DNA of 64,000 nucleotides from Nocardiopsis flavescens (GCF_900141985.1 NZ_FQZK01000012.1:62001-126000); one strand, 5' to 3'; shown: positions 33,598 to 43,579, numbered from the stretch's first letter. Notes: generated by a model from the letters alone, not told the origin. Made by a program: numbers and translations.

Positions 33598-34410
33598 ATG
33601 AGCACTCTGGTGACCGGAGCCACCGGCATGGTGGGCCGACGCGTCCTGACCGAGCTGAAGCGGCGAGGCCTGCCCGCCGCCGGTGCCTCGCGCACGTCCG
33701 AACGGCGCCTGGACTGGACCGACACCTCCAACTGGCCGCGGGTGCTGGAGGGCGTCTCGGGCATCTTCGTGGTCACCCCGGTGGGCATGGCCCTGGGGCA
33801 CCGGGTGTCCGCGTTCCTGGAGCGCGCCGCCGAGGCCGGCGTGGAGCGGGCCGTGGTGATGGCGGCCATGGGCACCGAGCACGCGCCCTCCGACTCCGAC
33901 CAGCGGGCCGCCGAGTTCAAGGCCAAGGAGCTGTTCGGCCGCGTGACGGTGCTGCGCCCCAACTGGCTGTTCCAGGACTTCACCGAGGGCACCTTCGCCG
34001 GGCTGGCCCGCTCCCGCAACGGCCGCCTGGAGCTACCGGTCAAGCGGCGCACCGAGATCAGCTTCGTGGACGCGCGCGACGTGGCGTCCGCCGCGGTGGA
34101 GTCCCTCGTGGGCGACCACGGCGGCAAGGAGTACACGCTCACCGGCCCGCAGCCGCTGACCGTCGGCAACGTGGTGCGCTGGACCAGGGGCACCGACAGC
34201 CCGGTGTGGCGGTTCAAGCCGGTGGACGAGTCGCGCTTCTACTTCCGCGCCACCGACAGCGGCTGGGGCGACCGCTACACCGACACCCTCAACGAGCGCT
34301 TCGCCGCGGCGGTCCGCGGCCGGGCCGCGGAGGTCACCGACGACGTCCGCGCCGCCCTGGGGCGCGAACCCATCCCCCTGGCCCGCTTCGCCCGCGAGTC
34401 CACCCTCTGA
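33598..34410 (+). CDS. NmrA-like NAD(P)-binding oxidoreductase
   Basis: A 270-residue atypical short-chain dehydrogenase/NmrA-type protein. The N-terminal dinucleotide fold is VTGATGMVGRRVLTELKRRG (TGxxGxxG), and the middle has TVLRPNWLFQDFTEG and SFVDARDVASAAVESLV, which are characteristic of NmrA/QOR2-like proteins (for example azoreductase/quinone reductase relatives). There is no Tyr-x-x-x-Lys catalytic pair, as is normal for this group, so it may be a redox sensor rather than an enzyme. The start is ATG 33598. It is divergent from the histidine-kinase gene. Confidence 0.8.
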   Translation: MSTLVTGATGMVGRRVLTELKRRGLPAAGASRTSERRLDWTDTSNWPRVLEGVSGIFVVTPVGMALGHRVSAFLERAAEAGVERAVVMAAMGTEHAPSDSDQRAAEFKAKELFGRVTVLRPNWLFQDFTEGTFAGLARSRNGRLELPVKRRTEISFVDARDVASAAVESLVGDHGGKEYTLTGPQPLTVGNVVRWTRGTDSPVWRFKPVDESRFYFRATDSGWGDRYTDTLNERFAAAVRGRAAEVTDDVRAALGREPIPLARFARESTL

Positions 34411-34428
34411 CGCGCCCCGGACAGGGGA

Positions 34429-34472
34429 GGACGCCCGGCCCCCCACTGTTGCGGAGCGGGGGCCGGGCGTCC
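34429..34472. terminator. Bidirectional terminator
   Basis: GGACGCCCGGCCCCC (34429-34443) pairs with GGGGGCCGGGCGTCC (34458-34472), between the convergent NmrA-like and acyl-CoA dehydrogenase genes. Confidence 0.85.
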
Positions 34473-34482
34473 GGTCCGTCGG

Positions 34483-35640
34483 CTACTTCTTGAGCAGCTG
34501 GCGCGCCATCACCAGGCGCTGGATCTGGTTGGTGCCCTCGTAGATCTGCGTGATCTTGGCGTCGCGCATCATGCGCTCCAGCGGGAAGTCCTTGACGTAG
34601 CCCGCGCCGCCCAGCAGCTGCACGGCGTCGGTGGTGATCTCCATGGCCGCGTCGGAGGCGTAGCACTTGGCCGCCGCGCCGAAGAAGGCCAGGTCGGCGT
34701 CGCCGCGCTCGGACTTGGCGGCGGCGGCGTACACCATCTGGCGGGCGGTTTCCAGCTTCATCGCCATGTCGGCCAGCATGAACTGCACGCCCTGGAAGTC
34801 GGCGACGGCCCGGCCGAACTGCTTGCGCTCCTTGACGTAGGCCACGGCGTGGTCCAGGGCGCCCTGGGCGATGCCGACGGCCTGCGCGCCGATCGTGACG
34901 CGGGTGTGGTCCAGGGTGCGCAGCGCGATCTTCAGGCCCTCGCCGGGCTCGCCGACGATCCGGTCGCCGGGGATGCGGACGCCGTCGAAGAACAGCTCGC
35001 GGGTGGGGGAGCCCTTGATGCCGAGCTTGCGCTCGGGCTCGCCCAGGGTGAAGCCCGCGTCGTCGGCGTGCAGCACGAACGCGGTGATGTTGCGCCCGCG
35101 CGGCCCCTCGGGGTCGGTGACCGCCAGGACCGTGTAGTACTTGCTGACGCCCGCGTTGGTGATCCACGACTTCTGCCCGTTGAGGACCCAGTCGTCGCCG
35201 TCGCGCACGGCCTGGGTGCGCATGCCCGCGGTGTCGGAGCCCGCCTCGCGCTCGGACAGGCCGTAGGAGAACATCGCCTCGCCGGAGGCGACCTCGGGCA
35301 GGTAGCGGCGCTTGACGTCCTCGGAGCCGCCCAGGATGACCGGCATCGTGCCGAGCTTGTTGACCGCCGGGATGAGCGAGGACGACGCGCAGACGCGGGC
35401 GACCTCCTCGATGACGATGCAGGTGGCCAGCGCGTCGGCGCCCACGCCGTCGTACTCCTCGCCGATGTGCGGGGCGTGGAAGTCGGTGGCGACCAGCGCC
35501 TCCAGGGCCTGCCGGGGGAAGGCGCTCTTCTCGTCGACCTCGGCCGCGTGCGGGGCGATCTTGTCCTCGGCGACGGCGCGCACGGCCGCGCGCAGCTCCT
35601 CGTGCTCCTCGGTGGTCTTGAACAGGTCGAAGTCGCTCAT
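34483..35640 (-). CDS. Acyl-CoA dehydrogenase
   Basis: A 385-residue flavoprotein dehydrogenase for fatty-acid or branched-chain acyl-CoA. Family blocks include YGLSEREAGSDTAGM, WVLNGQKSWITNAGVS, GIKGSPTRELFFDGVRIPGD, RKQFGRAVADFQGVQFMLADMAMK and the C-terminal ITQIYEGTNQIQRLVMAR with the catalytic Glu in YEG. The start ATG 35640 gives the usual length. The gene is divergent from a TetR gene with two similar palindromes in between, indicating control by that regulator. Chain-length specificity cannot be read, though Glu in the C-terminal position is typical of short/medium-chain enzymes. Confidence 0.93.
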   Translation of the reverse strand: MSDFDLFKTTEEHEELRAAVRAVAEDKIAPHAAEVDEKSAFPRQALEALVATDFHAPHIGEEYDGVGADALATCIVIEEVARVCASSSLIPAVNKLGTMPVILGGSEDVKRRYLPEVASGEAMFSYGLSEREAGSDTAGMRTQAVRDGDDWVLNGQKSWITNAGVSKYYTVLAVTDPEGPRGRNITAFVLHADDAGFTLGEPERKLGIKGSPTRELFFDGVRIPGDRIVGEPGEGLKIALRTLDHTRVTIGAQAVGIAQGALDHAVAYVKERKQFGRAVADFQGVQFMLADMAMKLETARQMVYAAAAKSERGDADLAFFGAAAKCYASDAAMEITTDAVQLLGGAGYVKDFPLERMMRDAKITQIYEGTNQIQRLVMARQLLKK

Positions 35641-35679
35641 CTGCGTTCCTCCGCGGGAGGGGCGCCCTCCCCCGATCGT

Positions 35680-35714
35680 TGGCACTCGGTGCCCTCGTGT
35701 GGCATTTAGTGTCA
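35680..35714. promoter_or_regulatory. Paired TetR-type operator between acyl-CoA dehydrogenase and TetR genes
   Basis: TGGCACTCGGTGCC (perfect core GGCAC-TCG-GTGCC at 35681-35693) and TGGCATTTAGTGTCA (35700-35714) are two copies of one palindrome, TGGCAyTyrGTGyC, about two helix turns apart. They lie in the 155-base divergent control region. Confidence 0.7.
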
Positions 35715-35795
35715 GAGTAGAGGGTGGAGGGTGCGAAGTACACCGCCGGGAGTCGGATACCTTTCGGGGGTTCCGTCCGAGGGGGAGGGGTGGCG

Positions 35796-36530
35796 ATGGT
35801 CCGCGAGAGGCCGGGCACCGGGGGCGCGACCGCCCGCGTGCCCACCCGGGACGTGGTGCTGGCCGCCGTCCGCCTGTTCACCGACCACGGCTTCGAGGCC
35901 ACCACGATGGACGACGTCGCGGCGGCCGGAGGGGTGAGCCGGCGCAGTCTGTTCCGCCGGTTCGGCACCAAGGAGGACATCCTCTTCGCCGAGCACGACG
36001 AGCTGTTCGCCGAGGTCTCCCGGCACCTGGAGACCGCCCCCGGCACGCCCCTGGACGCGGTGTTCTCGGCCGCCCGCCTGGTCCTGGACGGATACCTGCG
36101 CGATCCCGAGGTCACCGTGCCCCGGTACCGCCTGGTCCGCGTCCACCCCCGGCTGCGCGACCGGGAGGTGGCGATGACCGCCCGCTACCAGTCGGCGTTC
36201 AGCCGCTACCTGGCCGCCCGCGGGGGCGGGGGAGCGCCCGAGGAGCGCTCGCTGGCCGCCGGAGCGGCCGCCGCCGCCCTCATCGCCGCCCACAACCACG
36301 TGCTCCGCGGCTGGCTGCGCGACCCCGGGCAGGAGCCCGCGCGGGTCTGGGAGCGCTACGACGCCGCCATGGCCTTCGTCCGCCGCGCGGTGGGCCCGAT
36401 GCTGCACGCGGACGGGGAGGCCCCCGCCCGCGAACGGGTCGTGGTCGCGGTCTACCCGGCCGACCTGGGGCGCGACGAACTGGTGCGCCGCCTGGCCGCC
36501 GCCGTCGACGAGGCGGGCCCCCGGGGCTGA
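35796..36530 (+). CDS. TetR-family regulator, probable repressor of the divergent acyl-CoA dehydrogenase
   Basis: A 244-residue TetR-type protein with the helix-turn-helix at residues ~20-60 (VLAAVRLFTDHGFEATTMDD, then GGVSRRSLFRRFGTKEDILF). The C-terminal domain is a long helical ligand-binding part. ATG 35796 is preceded by GGGGGAGGGG. Its gene is divergent from an acyl-CoA dehydrogenase, with a paired palindrome between, so repression of both genes with an acyl-CoA-like ligand is a sensible expectation. The ligand is not known. Confidence 0.87.
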   Translation: MVRERPGTGGATARVPTRDVVLAAVRLFTDHGFEATTMDDVAAAGGVSRRSLFRRFGTKEDILFAEHDELFAEVSRHLETAPGTPLDAVFSAARLVLDGYLRDPEVTVPRYRLVRVHPRLRDREVAMTARYQSAFSRYLAARGGGGAPEERSLAAGAAAAALIAAHNHVLRGWLRDPGQEPARVWERYDAAMAFVRRAVGPMLHADGEAPARERVVVAVYPADLGRDELVRRLAAAVDEAGPRG

Positions 36531-36608
36531 CCGGTGGTCGGGGCGCCTCCCGGGCGCGCGTAGGCTGGGACGGTTGGTCGGCGGGAGAGAACCAAGAGGC
36601 GAGCGCGC

Positions 36609-38234
36609 ATGAGTGTGGACACGACGGGTGCGACCCGGCACGAGGCGGAGGTCTCGGAGGAGGCCCGCCGACGGCGGACGTTCGCGGTCATCTCCCACCC
36701 CGACGCCGGAAAGTCGACGCTCACCGAGGCGCTGGCACTCCACTCGTCGGCGATCACGTCGGCCGGAGCCGTCCACGGCAAGGGCGACCGCAGGGGCGTG
36801 ACCTCCGACTGGATGGACATGGAGCAGGACCGCGGCATCTCCATCACCTCGGCCGCGCTGCGCATCGACTACGAGGGCCGCGTCCTCAACCTGCTCGACA
36901 CCCCCGGCCACGCCGACTTCTCCGAGGACACCTACCGCGTGCTCTCGGCGGTGGACTGCGCCATCATGCTGCTGGACTCGGCCAAGGGCCTGGAGCCGCA
37001 GACCCTCAAGCTCTTCGACGTGTGCCGGGCGCGGCGGATGCCCGTCATCACGTTCGTCAACAAGTGGGACCGCCCCGGCCGCGAGCCGCTGGAACTGCTG
37101 GACGAGATCGAGCAGCGCATCGGCCTGCGCCCCACCCCGCTCAACTGGCCGGTGGGCATCGCGGGCGACTTCCGCGGACTGGTGGACCGCGACAGCGGCG
37201 TCTACACCAAGCTGACCCGCACCCCGGGCGGTGCGACCAAGGCCATCGAGGAGGCCGTGGACACCGACCGGGCCGCCGAGGTCGAGGGCGAGGCGTGGGA
37301 GAGGGCCCGGGAGGAGCTGGAGCTGCTGGAGGCGCTGGGCGCCGACTTCGACCGCGAGTCGTTCCTGACGGGGAAGTCGTCCCCGGTGCTGTTCGGCGCC
37401 GCCCTCACCAACTTCGGCGTGGGCCGGCTGCTGGAGGCCGTGGTGGGCCTGGCGCCGGCCCCGGCGGCCAAGGGCGACGTGAACGAGCGGCCGCGCCCGG
37501 TGGAGGCCCCGTTCTCCGGCCAGGTCTTCAAGATGCAGGCCAACATGGACAAGAACCACCGGGACCGGATGGCCTTCGTCCGGGTCAGCTCGGGGCGGTT
37601 CGACCGGGGCATGGTCCTCACGCACGCGGCCACCGGCCGCCCGTTCGCGACCAAGTACACCCAGGCGGTGTTCGGCGCGGACCGCTCCACCATCGACACC
37701 GCCTTCCCGGGCGACGTGATCGCCCTGGTCAACGCCCAGGCGCTGAAGGTCGGTGACACCCTGTACGACGGCGCCAAGGTGGAGTTCCCCGCGATCCCGA
37801 GCTTCGCGCCGGAGCACTTCGTGGTGGCGCGGGCCAAGGACGCGGGCAAGTACAAGCAGTTCCAGAAGGGGATCGCCCAGCTCGACGCCGAGGGCGTGGT
37901 GCAGGTGCTGACCTCGGACGTGCGGGGCGAGCAGGCCCCCGTGCTGGCGGCGGTCGGACCGCTCCAGTTCGACGTCGTCAAGCACCGCATGGAGCAGGAG
38001 TTCCGCAGCCCCGTCGAGGTCTCCCCGCTGGAGTACTCGGTGGCCCGGCGCACCGACGAGGAGTCGGCGCCCACCCTGCACGCGCTCTCGGGTGCCGAGG
38101 TGCTGCGCCGCCGCAACGACGGGGAACTGCTGGTGCTGGTGCACAACAAGTGGCGGCTGCGGGTGATCGAGCGCGACCACCCCTCGCTGTTCATGGAACC
38201 GCTGCTGGCCGGCGGCGTCGTCGAAGACGAATAG
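36609..38234 (+). CDS. prfC: Peptide chain release factor 3
   Basis: A 541-residue translational GTPase that recycles RF1/RF2 from the ribosome after peptide release. G1 is HPDAGKSTLTEALALHS, G2 and G3 regions follow with GDRRGVTSDWMDMEQDRGIS and DTPGHADFSEDTYRVL, and G4 is VNKWDRPGR (NKxD). The C-terminal domains carry QVFKMQANMDKNHRDRMAFV and end with the RF3-specific RLRVIERDHPSLFM. Length is normal for the family. ATG 36609 follows AAGAGG. TAGGCT near 36560 could be its -10 element. It is a single gene. Confidence 0.95.
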   Translation: MSVDTTGATRHEAEVSEEARRRRTFAVISHPDAGKSTLTEALALHSSAITSAGAVHGKGDRRGVTSDWMDMEQDRGISITSAALRIDYEGRVLNLLDTPGHADFSEDTYRVLSAVDCAIMLLDSAKGLEPQTLKLFDVCRARRMPVITFVNKWDRPGREPLELLDEIEQRIGLRPTPLNWPVGIAGDFRGLVDRDSGVYTKLTRTPGGATKAIEEAVDTDRAAEVEGEAWERAREELELLEALGADFDRESFLTGKSSPVLFGAALTNFGVGRLLEAVVGLAPAPAAKGDVNERPRPVEAPFSGQVFKMQANMDKNHRDRMAFVRVSSGRFDRGMVLTHAATGRPFATKYTQAVFGADRSTIDTAFPGDVIALVNAQALKVGDTLYDGAKVEFPAIPSFAPEHFVVARAKDAGKYKQFQKGIAQLDAEGVVQVLTSDVRGEQAPVLAAVGPLQFDVVKHRMEQEFRSPVEVSPLEYSVARRTDEESAPTLHALSGAEVLRRRNDGELLVLVHNKWRLRVIERDHPSLFMEPLLAGGVVEDE

Positions 38235-38929
38235 CACACCTCCCTTCGATAGCCCGGACCGGGGCGTGGAAATGGCGCCCTTCTCGCACGGCCGGCCCTC
38301 GGTGCGGCGGACACGCGCGCGAAATCGGCCGCGTCCGCCGCGACGGGTGTGAACTCCCGTTCCGCGGGCACACTCTTTGCCCATCCGCGGCGGCCCAGGA
38401 AGCGCCCCGCGCCGCGGGGCGGGGGACGGCTCCCGCGGCAGAGGCCAAGATCACCGCACGGGGGGTACCCCGCGTCAACGCCCGTGATCAGGGCGAAGGT
38501 ACTCTGATAGCTGGCCGCTAGGGCGCGTTCGGACAGCTGATCGCACTCCGCCTCGTCCGGGTATGTCCAGATATGTGAAGGACTCCCGGGCGGCGTGGTT
38601 CGTGCGGTGTCCGGGGTGTTCAGGGGACCGGCACAAGGGGCGTCGCCGCACCGGGGGAGAACCCCGCGGGTGTCCGGCGACGTCTCAGGGCGATCACGGA
38701 GTAAACGACATCTGGCAAAGATTGTAAATCTTCACCTCACGGTAATTCTGCTCACATCTGGGTATGTGTTGCATGTCACCTGTCCGTGAATCGGTGAAAC
38801 TTATATGATTTTGCTTAATCGTCGTTTAACAAAACAGAACAATAACGAGTGAATCAAGAACGTGGCGGCGGACCGTCCCGCGTCTGACGCACCTCACGTA
38901 TCCCCCGCCTGGAAAGGTTGACCTCGGGC
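38235..38929. other. Long intergenic leader/promoter region upstream of citrate synthase
   Basis: 695 bases with no gene. The first ~450 bases are GC-rich. From about 38690 to 38870 the sequence is clearly AT-richer (for example TTATATGATTTTGCTTAATC), which marks a promoter for gltA, though a single -35/-10 pair could not be fixed. A possible structured element at 38639-38684 lies upstream. No protein-like open frame is present. Confidence 0.55.
38639..38684 (+). other. Candidate RNA hairpin element upstream of gltA
   Basis: GGCGTCGCCG (38639-38648) can pair with CGGCGACGTC (38675-38684), and inside it GGGG-AGAA-CCCC forms a second hairpin. It is ~250 bases before the citrate synthase start. 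It may be a structured leader, a terminator or chance pairing of GC-rich sequence. Confidence 0.3.
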
Positions 38930-40219
<1,290 letters not shown>

Positions 40220-40241
40220 AACCCGGCTGGAGCGCACGCCC

Positions 40242-40271
40242 CGCCCGCCCCGTCCCCGGACGGGGCGGGCG
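40242..40271 (+). terminator. Hairpin terminator after gltA
   Basis: CGCCCGCCCCGTC (40242-40254) pairs with GACGGGGCGGGCG (40259-40271), followed by TCTTC. Confidence 0.85.
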
Positions 40272-40425
40272 TCTTCGTCGTCCGTGCGCCCTCACTATCC
40301 TTACCGGCACAGAACCGTCCCTTTCCGAGTATTTTGCGGATGCTCTGCCGTTCGCGTGCGACTTTGAGGGAAGTTGCAGGGTGCGCCCCTCTCCGACAGG
40401 GGCGTGCCGGGGAGGTGGGGCGACG

Positions 40426-41223
40426 ATGATGCGGAACATGATGGCGGGGGAGATCCTCGGGGCCATGAGCCGGAACTGGTGGACGGTGGTCCTGCGAGGG
40501 GCCGCCGCGATCCTCTTCGGCCTGATCGCCCTGATCTCGCCCGGACTGACCACGGTCGCCCTGGCGATCGTCTTCGGCGTGTACGCGCTCGTGGACGCCG
40601 TGGTGCTCGGATACGCGGCCTACCGCGCGGCCCCGGGGACGCGCGCCCCGCTCGTCGTCCAGGCGGTGCTCAGCGCCCTGATGGGCCTCATCGCCCTGAT
40701 CTGGCCGGTCGCCGCGATCATCGCGCTGGTCTTCGTGATCGGCGTGTGGGCCGTCATCACCGGTGTCGCGGAGATCGTCACCGCCGTCCGCCTGCGCGCC
40801 CACATCAGCTCCGAGTGGCTGCTGATCTTCGCCGGGGCGCTCTCCGTCGTGTTCGGCCTGCTGCTGTGGTTCTGGCCCCTGGCCGGGGCCCGGGCGATCG
40901 TGTTCGTGGTCGGCGTCTACGCGCTCATCTTCGGTGTGGTCATGGTCGTGGCCGGATTCCGGCTGCGCGGCGCCGCCGACACGATCGCGGACGCGGACCG
41001 CATGGACGCCGCCGACATGTCCGGGATGCCCGAGGAGCCGGTGAGCCCCTTCGACGAGGGGTACTCCGAGGGCTACCGCGAGGGGTACCGCGGCGACCCG
41101 AACGCCTCGGCGGAGCCGACCGGCCGGGACGCCGACGGCACCGGGACGGCGCGCCGCGCCAGCGGGCGCCACCGCGCCCCCGGCGAGCGGGGCGAGCCCG
41201 GCGACGCGGACACCGACGGCTGA
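40426..41223 (+). CDS. HdeD-family membrane protein
   Basis: A 265-residue protein with six membrane helices in residues ~10-180, arranged as three similar pairs (for example WWTVVLRGAAAILFGLIALI and ALVFVIGVWAVITGVAEIVT), which is the DUF308/HdeD repeat architecture. A long hydrophilic C-terminal tail (after ~185) is rich in Gly, Glu and Arg and includes the repeated FDEGYSEGYREGYRGD. HdeD-like proteins are linked to acid resistance in E. coli but their function in actinobacteria is unclear. ATG 40426 follows GGAGGTGGGG. It is monocistronic. Confidence 0.85.
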   Translation: MMRNMMAGEILGAMSRNWWTVVLRGAAAILFGLIALISPGLTTVALAIVFGVYALVDAVVLGYAAYRAAPGTRAPLVVQAVLSALMGLIALIWPVAAIIALVFVIGVWAVITGVAEIVTAVRLRAHISSEWLLIFAGALSVVFGLLLWFWPLAGARAIVFVVGVYALIFGVVMVVAGFRLRGAADTIADADRMDAADMSGMPEEPVSPFDEGYSEGYREGYRGDPNASAEPTGRDADGTGTARRASGRHRAPGERGEPGDADTDG

Positions 41224-41235
41224 CGGAGCGGGCCC

Positions 41236-41550
41236 TCAGGGCTCGCGGACGACGAGGGGGCCGCAGCGGTCGACCTGGCTTCCCGGGACGACCGACGCGG
41301 CCTTCTCGCGCTGCCAGGCCGCGAAGCGGGGCGAGGCGCGGTGCGCCTCCAGGGCCTCCGCGTCGGTGAAGACCTCGCACACCCAGAAGAGGTCGGGGTC
41401 GGCGGCGTCGGCCGTCACGTCGAAGCGCAGGCAGCCCGGCTCCTCGCGGACCGAGGCCGCTGCGTGCCGGGAGATCCCGGAGACGAACGCGTCGCGGCGG
41501 CCGGGCCTGACCCGCACCGAGATGACCAGGGACACGGGGACTGCGGGCAC
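41236..41550 (-). CDS. Antibiotic biosynthesis monooxygenase (ABM) domain protein
   Basis: A 104-residue protein of the ABM ferredoxin-like fold: VSLVISVRVRPGRRDAFVSG, then SVREEPGCLRFDVTADAADP, LFWVCEVFTDAEALEAHRAS. The Glu-Pro-Gly-Cys and Phe/Trp positions follow the family. It has no cofactor motifs because these enzymes use substrate-assisted chemistry. The start is ATG 41550. It is convergent with the HdeD gene (13 bases apart) and divergent from the glycosyltransferase. Such single-domain proteins are common in housekeeping metabolism as well as in antibiotic clusters. Confidence 0.85.
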   Translation of the reverse strand: MPAVPVSLVISVRVRPGRRDAFVSGISRHAAASVREEPGCLRFDVTADAADPDLFWVCEVFTDAEALEAHRASPRFAAWQREKAASVVPGSQVDRCGPLVVREP

Positions 41551-41638
41551 GGGTCCTCCTCGCGCGGGGGAAACGGGTGCCCGAGCCTACGGCCCCGGCC
41601 CGGCGGCGCCGTCGCCGGGGCTCGGCTACCCTGGTCGC

Positions 41639-41662
41639 ATGCACCTCCAGATCTACGGCTAG
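41639..41662 (+). CDS. Possible seven-residue leader peptide (MHLQIYG)
   Basis: ATG-CAC-CTC-CAG-ATC-TAC-GGC-TAG encodes MHLQIYG. It ends 99 bases before the glycosyltransferase start. A -10-like TACCCT (41627-41632) lies only 6 bases upstream, so it could be translated from a leaderless transcript. Short leaders in front of macrolide-resistance genes can act by drug-induced ribosome stalling; that role is only a suggestion here. Confidence 0.4.
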   Translation: MHLQIYG

Positions 41663-41761
41663 GAGCGGGCGTCGCCGACGCCCCCGGCGCCGCGGCCCCT
41701 CGACGGGCCGGGCGCCCCATCGCCCTACCCGTGGAACGCACTCATCTGGAGAGGTCCGACG

Positions 41762-42928
41762 ATGAACCGTCGCGCCCATATCGCCATGGTCGGAGTCCCG
41801 GCCGTCAGCCACACCCTGCCCAGCCTGGAGATCCTCCGCGAGCTGGTCCGCAGGGGCCACCGCGTCACGGTCGCCAACGACCCGCTGGTGGCCGACCTCA
41901 TCACCCCCACCGGGGCCGAACTCGTCCCGTTCACCACCACGCTGCCCACCGGCGACGAGGAGTGGCCGCAGGACCCCGTCGAGGGCATGGACGTGTTCCT
42001 CGACGACGCGATCAACGTCCTCCCCGTCATCGGGGACGCCTACGACGCGGACCGGCCCGACCTGTTCCTCTACGACATCGGGGGGTACGCCGCCCGGGTC
42101 CTGGCCCTTCGCTGGGGGATCCCCAGCGTGCAGCTGTCCCCGACCTACGTCGCCTGGGCCGACCACGAGGCCACGGTGGCGGCCTGGCTGGCCCGTCAGC
42201 CCGGCGCCGCGGAGCACTTCGCCAGGTTCGACGCCTGGCTCGCCGAGAACGGGGTCACCGGGCTGGACCACACCACCTTCGCCGGACGCCCCGACCGGGC
42301 CCTGGCGCTGATCCCGCGGGAGATGCAGCCGTTCGCCGACACCGTCTCCGACACGGTCACCTTCGTCGGCCCCTGCCCGGGCGACCGGGCCGACCAGGGG
42401 GAGTGGCGGCGCCCCGCCGGCGCGGAGAAGGTCGTCCTGGTGTCCCTGGGGACCGCCTACACCGACCGCCCCGGGTTCTACCGGGCCTGCGTCGAGGCGT
42501 TCGCCGGGCTGCCCGGCTGGCACGTGGTGCTCCAGATCGGCCGGTACACCGACCCGGCCGAGCTGGGCGAGGTCCCCGCCGGCGTCGAGGTGCACCCCTG
42601 GGTGCCGCAGCTGTCGGTGCTGCGCCAGGCCGACGCCTTCGTGACCCACGCGGGGATGGGAGGCGCCTCGGAGGGGCTGTACTGCGGCGTCCCGATGATC
42701 GCGGTGCCCCAGGCCGTCGACCAGTTCGACAACGCCGACCGCCTCGTCGGGCTGGGGGTGGCCCGGAGGCTCGACGACCGGTCCCAGGACCCGGCCGCCC
42801 TGCGGTCGGCCCTGCTGGAGCTGACCTCCGACCCGGAGGTCGCCGCCCGCCTGGCGGACATCTCCGCCCGCCTGCGGAGCCAGGGCGCCTCGTACGCGGC
42901 CGACCTCGTCGAGGCCGAACTCCCGTAG
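41762..42928 (+). CDS. Macrolide-type glycosyltransferase (GT1, OleD/MgtA-like)
   Basis: A 388-residue GT1-family enzyme. N-terminal acceptor-binding domain begins HIAMVGVPAVSHTLPSLEIL, with the catalytic His in the VSH motif; the C-terminal donor-binding domain has HAGMGGASEGLYCGVPMIAV, and PQAVDQFDNADRLVGLGVAR, the UDP-sugar-binding signature. These features match OleD, OleI and Mgt, which transfer glucose to macrolides and inactivate them. The start ATG 41762 follows GGAGAGG. A short leader reading frame precedes it. No macrolide biosynthesis genes are nearby, so intrinsic resistance or xenobiotic glucosylation is the best guess. Confidence 0.85.
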   Translation: MNRRAHIAMVGVPAVSHTLPSLEILRELVRRGHRVTVANDPLVADLITPTGAELVPFTTTLPTGDEEWPQDPVEGMDVFLDDAINVLPVIGDAYDADRPDLFLYDIGGYAARVLALRWGIPSVQLSPTYVAWADHEATVAAWLARQPGAAEHFARFDAWLAENGVTGLDHTTFAGRPDRALALIPREMQPFADTVSDTVTFVGPCPGDRADQGEWRRPAGAEKVVLVSLGTAYTDRPGFYRACVEAFAGLPGWHVVLQIGRYTDPAELGEVPAGVEVHPWVPQLSVLRQADAFVTHAGMGGASEGLYCGVPMIAVPQAVDQFDNADRLVGLGVARRLDDRSQDPAALRSALLELTSDPEVAARLADISARLRSQGASYAADLVEAELP

Positions 42929-43015
42929 CCCCCGTCCCCCTGCGCGGGGCGCGTCCCGGCCGTGCGCCGGGGCGCGCCCCCGCGCGCCCCCGCCGACCCC
43001 GTGGAGGGAACACCC

Positions 43016-43579
43016 ATGGACCACCTCGTCGTCGTCACCGGAGGACCCGGCTCCGGCAAGACGACCCTCATCGACCACCTGGCCGGGCTCGGCCACGCCC
43101 GCACCGAGGAGGCGGGCCGGGCGGTCATCCGCGACCAGCGGGAGATCGACGGGCCCGGCCTGGCCTGGCGCGACGACGCCCTGTTCGCGGAGCTGATGCT
43201 GGCCTGGGAGATCCGCTCGCACCGGGAGGCGGCGGCCCTGCCCGGCCCGGTGTTCTGCGACCGCGGCGTGCCCGACACGGTCGGCTACCTCCTGCTCCGC
43301 GGACTGCCGGTGCCCCCGCACGCGGAGGCCGCCGCGCGCCGCTTCCGGTACCGGCCCACCGTCTTCGTGGCGCCGCCCTGGCCGGAGATCTTCACCGGGG
43401 ACGCCGAGCGCCACCAGTCGCAGGAGGAGGCCCGGCGCACCTACGACGCCATGCTGGAGGTCTACCCCCGGTTCGGCTACGCACCGGTGGAGCTGCCCAG
43501 GGTCCCCGTGGCGGAACGGGCCCGCTTCGTGCTGGAGACGCTGGCGGAGGAGGATCCGGGTTCGGGTCACCGAACGTGA
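43016..43579 (+). CDS. P-loop AAA_28-type ATPase
   Basis: A 187-residue protein with a Walker A motif VVTGGPGSGKTTLIDHL at the N-terminus, an Arg/Glu region VFCDRGVPDTVGYLL that likely is the Walker B/base-binding segment, and FVAPPWPEIFTGDAERHQSQ. The pattern fits the AAA_28 group of small kinase/ATPase proteins, which resemble nucleoside kinases and NadR-type kinases. It follows the glycosyltransferase gene by 87 bases, so co-transcription is possible. It may phosphorylate a small molecule; the substrate is unknown. Confidence 0.8.
   Translation: MDHLVVVTGGPGSGKTTLIDHLAGLGHARTEEAGRAVIRDQREIDGPGLAWRDDALFAELMLAWEIRSHREAAALPGPVFCDRGVPDTVGYLLLRGLPVPPHAEAAARRFRYRPTVFVAPPWPEIFTGDAERHQSQEEARRTYDAMLEVYPRFGYAPVELPRVPVAERARFVLETLAEEDPGSGHRT

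Noticed and set aside
38595..38789. 64-residue open frame before citrate synthase
   Set aside because: Arg/Ser-rich in the GC-rich half and shifts character at the AT-rich boundary; no ribosome site or family resemblance.
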